A stretch of DNA of 10,236 nucleotides from an uncultured Oscillospiraceae bacterium (GTDB taxonomy: Bacteria; Bacillota; Clostridia; Oscillospirales; Acutalibacteraceae): positions 1-10,236 of the forward strand of contig URJF01000049.1 in NCBI GenBank assembly GCA_900548085.1, read 5' to 3'. This document shows, in pieces, positions 5,128 to 10,236 of this stretch (its first letter is position 1; the number at the start of each line of letters is the position of its first letter). Made by a program: the position numbers and the translations under genes. The notes below the pieces were generated by a model. It saw only the letters and a list, made by a program, of their open reading frames with translations, was not told the origin of the DNA and did no database searches.

Positions 5128-6783
5128 TTATTTCTTTTGGGCCTTCTTTACCTTACTGTCCTTGTTAATAAATATCTTTTGCTTACAGGACTTTAGGCTG
5201 TTGCCGGTTATATTGGTAACCTTGCTTTTTCCGCCTACATAGATACCTCTTTTTTTGCAGGAGGATACCTTATTCTTTTGGATATTTTTTACGGTACTTT
5301 TGTCCCAAATATGAATACCGTTGATGTTACACTTTGATACAGTATTTGAAAGAATATTCGATGCAGTGGATTTTTCTATAGAAATGCCGTATTTTTTGCA
5401 GACAGTAATTTTGTTGTCGGTAATTTTGCCGGCTGATGCAGACTGAACATAGATTCCGTTTACGTATCCGCCCGAAATTGTATTTTTCTTAGCAGTAACA
5501 CTTTTACAACCGTTGCGAATATTTATGCCGTAAAAATTAACCTTCTTAACCTTACCCTTAAAGGTAAGTTTGTTGCCGGAAACAGAGGCATTGCGAACAT
5601 CGTCGAGCCTAATTCCCTGTCCGTTGCCGGAAACGGTATTGCCGCTGATTGTAACCCCTGTAACATAGTAGTTACCCTTTGGCAGACTGTCGCCGCTCTT
5701 ATATGCTTTGGAAGCATTATAGCCGTTTAGCCAAATTCCGCCTGTATCATACTTGGCATAAGCATCAGTGCCGCTGAGAGAAATCTTATTGTTCTTAATA
5801 ACAATCTTCATATCGGAAGGTTTCACATATTTAGACGAGGTCTTTGTGGTTACACCACCCTGCTTAGCCAATGTTGAGGCAAGGAATGTATCTTGTCCGC
5901 TGAACACGCCGCCAAACACAGAAATTCCACGAGGTGATGCGGTAACGGTATTTCCCGAAATTGTGCAGCCTCTCACATAAAGCAGTTGAACTGCACAGCT
6001 TTTCATTTTGTTAAAAGTATTGTTGGTAATCTTAATGTTGGTAATAGGATTATTAAGAACAGCCGTATGACTGCCGATAGCACGAGGCACATTAGTGAAA
6101 GTACACTTGTTGACGGTAACATTCTTAATAGGCAAATCCTGATACTTATACTGTTTGAAATGCTTATTTTCCAAAATATCGAGCTGGATAGATTCATAAG
6201 TTTTTGCATTACCATTAAGGCTTTGATTACTAAAATTACAACGATCTATAGTCAAACCGTCTACACCCGCTATTTCAATAATATGAGCCTTCACATTTTG
6301 AAATGTTGCATTTTTGATTACAACATTTTTCGCATGGGCAAATTTCATAAGTGTATTAACACCATTTTTCTCATCCCATGTACCGCCGTCAACCGTAAGA
6401 TTTTTGAAATAATAACCAGTGTGGTTATCACTTGTTAATCCACATCTAACCATATTGGCAGTTGAACCGGAAACTCTGTAAAATTTTGCACCACGAGCAT
6501 AAAGATATGTATTATTATAAAATTTCAGGGCAGTTTTCAGTCTGTAGGTACCTGGCTTTACTACGATCTTGTAAGGCAATGACGAGGTTGCTTTATTCTT
6601 TGCTGTATCAAAAGCATCGAACAAATCATCTACGCTATCAGCCTTAATAACATAGTAGCCGTCGCTGTTCTTTCCGCTTTTTACAGTGTCATAGTAGCTG
6701 TCTGCCGCAAATACCGACGCTGAAAAAGATAATGATGCTGCAACTATAATCACGGACAGGAATATACTGAACAATTTTTTCAT
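5128..6783 (-). CDS. Secreted right-handed parallel beta-helix repeat protein
   Basis: A 551-residue exported protein. ATG 6783 has AAGGAG 6 nt upstream and is followed by a signal peptide: MKK, a hydrophobic core, and a likely cleavage after SVFA (residue 26). The rest is a solenoid of the pectate-lyase-like/PbH1 type: repeated pieces such as TISGNTVS, IKITNNTF, VTISGNTVSGNGQGIRLDD. The C-terminal third is very regular, five coils of 23-24 residues with the pattern xN(T/K)(I/V)Sxx, then GI(Y/S/H)(I/V). This stacks an Asn ladder and, in the last four coils, a Cys at the same place. The tail is Lys-rich (KVKKAQKK). No dockerin, LPXTG anchor or SLH domain is seen. Family members often act on polysaccharides, but I see no recognisable catalytic residues, so substrate and activity are unknown. 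It follows yfbR by 22 nt with no visible promoter and probably shares the hisS-aspS-yfbR transcript. Confidence 0.88.
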   Translation of the reverse strand: MKKLFSIFLSVIIVAASLSFSASVFAADSYYDTVKSGKNSDGYYVIKADSVDDLFDAFDTAKNKATSSLPYKIVVKPGTYRLKTALKFYNNTYLYARGAKFYRVSGSTANMVRCGLTSDNHTGYYFKNLTVDGGTWDEKNGVNTLMKFAHAKNVVIKNATFQNVKAHIIEIAGVDGLTIDRCNFSNQSLNGNAKTYESIQLDILENKHFKQYKYQDLPIKNVTVNKCTFTNVPRAIGSHTAVLNNPITNIKITNNTFNKMKSCAVQLLYVRGCTISGNTVTASPRGISVFGGVFSGQDTFLASTLAKQGGVTTKTSSKYVKPSDMKIVIKNNKISLSGTDAYAKYDTGGIWLNGYNASKAYKSGDSLPKGNYYVTGVTISGNTVSGNGQGIRLDDVRNASVSGNKLTFKGKVKKVNFYGINIRNGCKSVTAKKNTISGGYVNGIYVQSASAGKITDNKITVCKKYGISIEKSTASNILSNTVSKCNINGIHIWDKSTVKNIQKNKVSSCKKRGIYVGGKSKVTNITGNSLKSCKQKIFINKDSKVKKAQKK

Positions 6784-6805
6784 AAATTTCTCCTTATGGT
6801 AAATC

Positions 6806-7396
6806 TCATTTAGTATGCTCATCTAATGTCAAATAATATGAGGGCAAAAAGTGCTCCGAAAAATATTTGACTTCATCCAATTCTATCTCTTTTATTTTCT
6901 GTTCCTGTGTCTTTAGGGCTATTTCAAACTCTTTGTTGCCCATTCTGTTTTCTTCGATACATTTTATGAGGGCACTGATTTTGTCGGCTGCTTTTACAAG
7001 TTTCCACAAATCCTTATCCGCTTCCTTATGGTCGAAGAAAGGCTCATAATCATCCCTAAACTCATCGGGCAACATGGCAAGCAGACGATGACCTGCCGTC
7101 TTTTCTATATCCTTATAGACATTTTTTATCTCATCGTTATAGTACTTGACGGGAGTAGGCATATCACCGGTTATTACCTCTGTGGTATCGTGATACAGTG
7201 CAAGCAGCGCAACTCTGTTCTCATCATAGTTCTTATTGAACTTTTTGTTACCTATGAGAGCGAGAGCGTGAGCAATAACAGCAACGCTGTGACTGTGTTC
7301 TGCAATATTTTCCTTAGAGGTATTCTGCATAAGTGCCCAGCGGTCAATCAAATTCATACGATTGACCATAGCAAAAAAGTTATAGCAGTCGCTCAT
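6806..7396 (-). CDS. yfbR: 5'-deoxynucleotidase, YfbR family (HD domain)
   Basis: A 196-residue HD-domain phosphohydrolase close to E. coli YfbR along its whole length. YfbR removes phosphate from deoxyribonucleoside 5'-monophosphates with a divalent metal, a cytoplasmic step of nucleotide salvage. Key residues are visible: RW (19-20) in LIDRWALM, His34 in EHS, the HD pair 69-70 in YHD, Glu73, Asp78 in TGDMPTPVKY, and Asp138 in KAADKISALIKC. ATG 7396 is chosen because GGAGG lies 6 nt upstream (7407-7403) and because the protein then starts like the family (SDCYNFFAMVNRMNLIDRW); longer frames run into aspS. Its start is 1 nt past the aspS stop codon and its ribosome binding site lies inside aspS, so translation is probably coupled. 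No change in any key residue was noticed. Confidence 0.92.
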   Translation of the reverse strand: MSDCYNFFAMVNRMNLIDRWALMQNTSKENIAEHSHSVAVIAHALALIGNKKFNKNYDENRVALLALYHDTTEVITGDMPTPVKYYNDEIKNVYKDIEKTAGHRLLAMLPDEFRDDYEPFFDHKEADKDLWKLVKAADKISALIKCIEENRMGNKEFEIALKTQEQKIKEIELDEVKYFSEHFLPSYYLTLDEHTK

Positions 7397-7397
7397 A

Positions 7398-9182
7398 TTA
7401 TTCCTCCGTCTCAGCAATGTTAATGCCAAGCTCGCTGAGCTGAATGTCATCAATGTAAGACGGTGCACCACTCATAAGCTCAGATGCGTTCTGAACCTTA
7501 GGGAATGCAATAACATCACGGAGTGAGTCTGCACCGCAAATGAGCATGGCAAGACGGTCGAGACCGATACCCATACCACCGTGAGGCGGTGCTGCATAGT
7601 GGTACGCATCAACAAGGAATCCGAATTTTGCGTCAATCTCCTCCTGCTCCATACCAAGCAACTCAAACATTTTTGTCTGCAAGTCACAATCTGTGATTCT
7701 CATAGAGCCTGATGAAAGTTCTGTACCGTTAAGCACAAGGTCGAAAGCCTCTGCCTTGACCTTAGACTTGTCTGTATCCAAATACTGAATACTCTCCTCC
7801 ATAGGCATAGTAAACGGATGGTGAGCGGCAACCCACTCGCCTGTTTCTTCATCGAGTTCAAAGAATGGCATCTCTGTAATCCAAAGGAAATTCCACTTAC
7901 CCTCGGGTATAAGATCAAGTTTCTTAGCAACCATAAGACGAAGTGCGCCCATAATGGTGAGAGCCTTTCGTGTTTTGTCAGATACAATAAACACAACATC
8001 GCCCTGCTCTGCGCCCAGAGTATCGAGGAGAACATTGAGCTCGCCGTCCTTGAGAAATTTGTTAAACGAACAATTAGGCTCAGCGTCTGCCCATCTAATG
8101 TATGCGAGACCGCCTGCACCTATTCCTCTTGCGTGCTCAGTGAGCTTGTCTATCTTCTTACGAGTATATTTTTGTGCGGCATTTTTGGCAACAATGGCCT
8201 TAACGGAACCGCCGTTTTCGATAGCATTCTTAAATACAACAAAATCAGTGGAGCCTGCCCAGTCTGAAATATCGTTAATAAGCATATCAAAACGAGTATC
8301 CGGCTTGTCGGAGCCGTACTTGTTCATAGCATCTGCAAATGTCATACGAGGTAGCTTTTCGGGCACATCAACATTTATTGTCTCTTTCATCAACTTAGAG
8401 ATAAAGCCCTCAGCCATACTCATAATGTCGTCACAATCCACAAATGACATCTCCAGGTCAATCTGTGTAAACTCAGGCTGACGGTCGGCTCTCAAATCTT
8501 CATCACGGAAGCAGCGAGCAAGCTGAATATATCTGTCAAATCCGGCTATCATAGTCAGCTGCTTATAAATCTGCGGAGACTGCGGAAGTGCATAGAACTT
8601 TCCGTTATGTACACGAGACGGAACAACATAGTCTCTTGCGCCCTCAGGAGTAGACTTAATCATCATAGGAGTCTCAATCTCGATAAAGTCATTAGCATAA
8701 AAATAATCTCTTGCTATCTTAGCAATCTTATGGCGCATAAGAATATTTTTAGTCAATTTTTCGTTGCGGAGATTAAGATAGCGATACTTGAGAGTAACAT
8801 CATCGCCTACCTTTTCACTCTTTTCTATCTCAAAAGGAGGAGTATCTGCCTTTGACACAATGCGAAAATCAGTAACGATAACTTCAATTTCGCCTGTAGG
8901 AATGTCCTTGTTTTTGCTCTCTCGCTCTGCGACTGTACCTACAGCAGCAACAACATACTCACTGCGAACCGACTGAGCTTTGGCAAAAATCTCTCTGTCT
9001 GTTTGGTCGTTAAAGGAAAGCTGAATAATACCTGTTCTGTCACGCAGGTCAATAAAGATAAGATTGCCCAAATCTCTCTGACGCTGAACCCAACCGAAAA
9101 CGGTAACGGTCTCTCCTACATTATTTATATCAAAATTAGCACAATAATTTGTGCGCTTAAGTCCCTTTATTGAATCACTCAT
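7398..9182 (-). CDS. aspS: Aspartate-tRNA ligase (AspRS), bacterial type
   Basis: Charges tRNA-Asp with aspartate. The 594-residue length and order match bacterial AspRS: an N-terminal anticodon-binding OB fold (GWVQRQRDLGNLIFIDLRDR, residues 30-49), class II motif 1 region (IEIETPMMIKSTPEGARDY), motif 2 FRDEDLRADRQPEF (225-238), the bacterial GAD insertion, and motif 3 GIGLDR (538-543). Leu38 in RDLG matches the residue of E. coli AspRS, which is specific for tRNA-Asp; non-discriminating enzymes that also charge tRNA-Asn often have His there, so a discriminating enzyme is likely (inference). Three ATGs lie in a row (9188, 9185, 9182); with AGGAGG at 9196-9191 the third gives 8-nt spacing and is preferred, the second gives 5. 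The start overlaps the hisS stop by 8 nt. Confidence 0.96.
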   Translation of the reverse strand: MSDSIKGLKRTNYCANFDINNVGETVTVFGWVQRQRDLGNLIFIDLRDRTGIIQLSFNDQTDREIFAKAQSVRSEYVVAAVGTVAERESKNKDIPTGEIEVIVTDFRIVSKADTPPFEIEKSEKVGDDVTLKYRYLNLRNEKLTKNILMRHKIAKIARDYFYANDFIEIETPMMIKSTPEGARDYVVPSRVHNGKFYALPQSPQIYKQLTMIAGFDRYIQLARCFRDEDLRADRQPEFTQIDLEMSFVDCDDIMSMAEGFISKLMKETINVDVPEKLPRMTFADAMNKYGSDKPDTRFDMLINDISDWAGSTDFVVFKNAIENGGSVKAIVAKNAAQKYTRKKIDKLTEHARGIGAGGLAYIRWADAEPNCSFNKFLKDGELNVLLDTLGAEQGDVVFIVSDKTRKALTIMGALRLMVAKKLDLIPEGKWNFLWITEMPFFELDEETGEWVAAHHPFTMPMEESIQYLDTDKSKVKAEAFDLVLNGTELSSGSMRITDCDLQTKMFELLGMEQEEIDAKFGFLVDAYHYAAPPHGGMGIGLDRLAMLICGADSLRDVIAFPKVQNASELMSGAPSYIDDIQLSELGINIAETEE

Positions 9183-10236
9183 CATCATTTCCTCCTAAGA
9201 ACATAGACTTAAAATCAAAGGCCTCGCCGTTAATTTCCAAATCCTTGAGCTGTTCTTCCATACTGATATCATAGAATCCGGACACAAAGGTAGTAAGGTT
9301 AATATCCTTTGTATCACCGGTAGCCATATTTTTCAGCTTAGCAGTGCCGTTATCAACCTCATTATCACCGATAACGACATTGAATTTTGCACCCAGCTTG
9401 TCGGCATATTTCATCTGTGCACGAAGTGAACGGCCGTTCAAATCATACAGAACGGAAAATCCCTCGTCACGCATATCCTTAGCAATTTCTACTGCCTTGA
9501 GCACTGCCTTTTCGCCCATTGCAACTATGAAAAGGTCAGGCTTTTCTTCATCAGGATAAGGGCAGTTCTGTGCGTCCATAACCAATTTAAGTCTCTCAAG
9601 TCCCATAGCGAAGCCGAGAGATGGTGTAGACTGACCGCCAAGTTCCTGAATAAGCCCATCATATCTTCCACCGCCGCAAACTGTGCCCTGTGCACCAATA
9701 GAATCGGAAACAAACTCAAAAACTGTCTTAGTGTAATAATCCAAGCCACGAACAATCTGCGGATTAACCACATACTCAATATTCATAGCATCGAGATATT
9801 TTTTTACTGTATCAAAATGTTCCCTGCACTCGTCGCAAAGATAGTCCAGCACAACGGGAGCTCCCTGTGCAATCTCGTGGCAAACGGGACTCTTGCAGTC
9901 AAGAATACGCATCGGGTTGCGGTCGAGTCTGTCACGGCAAGTGTCGCAGAGCCCGTCCTTTCTCGATTCAAAATATTCTTTCAGTGCCTTGTGATATTCT
10001 GCTCGGCAGGTAGGACAACCAATAGAATTAAGCTCAAGGTGCAAATCCTTTACCTCAAGTTCATCAAATACCTGCTTAGCAAGAGAAATCATCTCGGCAT
10101 CAGCAAGTGGCGAGGAAGCACCGAAACATTCGATACCGAACTGGTGGAACTCACGCAATCTGCCGGCCTGTGGTTTTTCGTATCTGTAGCAAGAGGTAAG
10201 ATAGCATATCTTTTGGGGCAACGCCTCATTAGAAAG
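9175..10236 (-). CDS. hisS: Histidine-tRNA ligase (HisRS), N-terminus off the right edge
   Basis: The frame is open from the right edge to TGA 9177-9175, giving 353 residues; about 70 N-terminal residues of a roughly 420-residue enzyme are missing. The TTG at 10221 is internal, since the in-frame codons before it remain open. HisRS hallmarks: motif 2 RYEKPQAGRLREFHQFGIE near 10180-10130, the histidine signatures RGLDYYT and GGGRYDGL, motif 3 SLGFAMGLERL near 9630-9595, then the C-terminal anticodon-binding domain. The insertion domain has four Cys pairs (GCPTC, LCDTC, DCKSPVC, LCDEC), as commonly seen in clostridial HisRS and possibly binding metal. It heads the run hisS-aspS, a common pairing in Firmicutes, and its last codons overlap the aspS start. 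Confidence 0.96.
   Translation of the reverse strand, partial: LSNEALPQKICYLTSCYRYEKPQAGRLREFHQFGIECFGASSPLADAEMISLAKQVFDELEVKDLHLELNSIGCPTCRAEYHKALKEYFESRKDGLCDTCRDRLDRNPMRILDCKSPVCHEIAQGAPVVLDYLCDECREHFDTVKKYLDAMNIEYVVNPQIVRGLDYYTKTVFEFVSDSIGAQGTVCGGGRYDGLIQELGGQSTPSLGFAMGLERLKLVMDAQNCPYPDEEKPDLFIVAMGEKAVLKAVEIAKDMRDEGFSVLYDLNGRSLRAQMKYADKLGAKFNVVIGDNEVDNGTAKLKNMATGDTKDINLTTFVSGFYDISMEEQLKDLEINGEAFDFKSMFLGGNDDE

Noticed and set aside
5986..6438. 150-codon plus-strand frame inside the beta-helix gene
   Set aside because: It is the complement of a repetitive gene with a clear signal peptide, ribosome binding site and repeat pattern on the other strand; no ribosome binding site or recognisable family.
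7398..7471. Extended N-terminus for YfbR starting inside aspS
   Set aside because: The added residues have no match in the family, while ATG 7396 has a good ribosome binding site and gives the usual family start.
7954..8481. 175-codon plus-strand frame opposite aspS
   Set aside because: It lies wholly within a well-conserved synthetase gene and has no recognisable domain; a shadow frame.

Overview
The window looks like chromosomal DNA of an AT-rich, low-GC Gram-positive gut Clostridium relative (Oscillospiraceae/Ruminococcaceae-like). The evidence is strong AGGAGG-type ribosome binding sites, sigma-A promoters with 17-bp spacers, U-tract terminators, CxxC-rich HisRS and bacterial-type AspRS, and a 5S-like segment whose loop C resembles clostridial 5S rRNA. 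The genus is inference; there is no rRNA gene to confirm it.

Left third (1-5117): an efflux and regulation island. A MATE-family exporter (minus strand, cut by the left edge) has a good sigma-A promoter. Its short leader folds into two adjacent hairpins, followed by a terminator that competes with the second one. This layout, the CACCGGGTAGTG core and the downstream MATE gene point to a guanidine-IV (mepA-type) riboswitch. Next comes a small XRE/Cro-type regulator (minus). Divergent from it on the plus strand are two overlapping genes for ABC half-exporters, probably a heterodimer. Between the regulator and the ABC genes lie a 15-bp perfect inverted repeat (likely operator), a sigma-A promoter, and a roughly 90-nt leader. 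That leader contains a recognisable copy of the 5S rRNA beta domain (helix II, loop B, helix III and a 13-nt loop C). The 3' strand of its helix II is also the 5' arm of an intrinsic terminator placed just before the ABC ribosome binding site. This looks like an attenuator that mimics 5S rRNA, and it is the most unusual object in the window.

Right two thirds (5083-10236): a bidirectional terminator separates the ABC operon from a convergent minus-strand operon, hisS - aspS - yfbR - secreted beta-helix protein. The first three are tightly packed (8-nt overlap, then 1-nt gap). The beta-helix gene follows 22 nt later with its own ribosome binding site and no visible promoter. hisS is cut by the right edge. 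This half is housekeeping, apart from the secreted beta-helix protein at its end.

How the parts may work together (inference): both exporters sit behind RNA attenuators with terminator decisions, one probably sensing guanidine and one built from a 5S rRNA domain. The ABC pair is additionally placed beside a small repressor and a strong palindrome. No toxin, bacteriocin precursor, transposase, CRISPR array or tRNA gene was seen.
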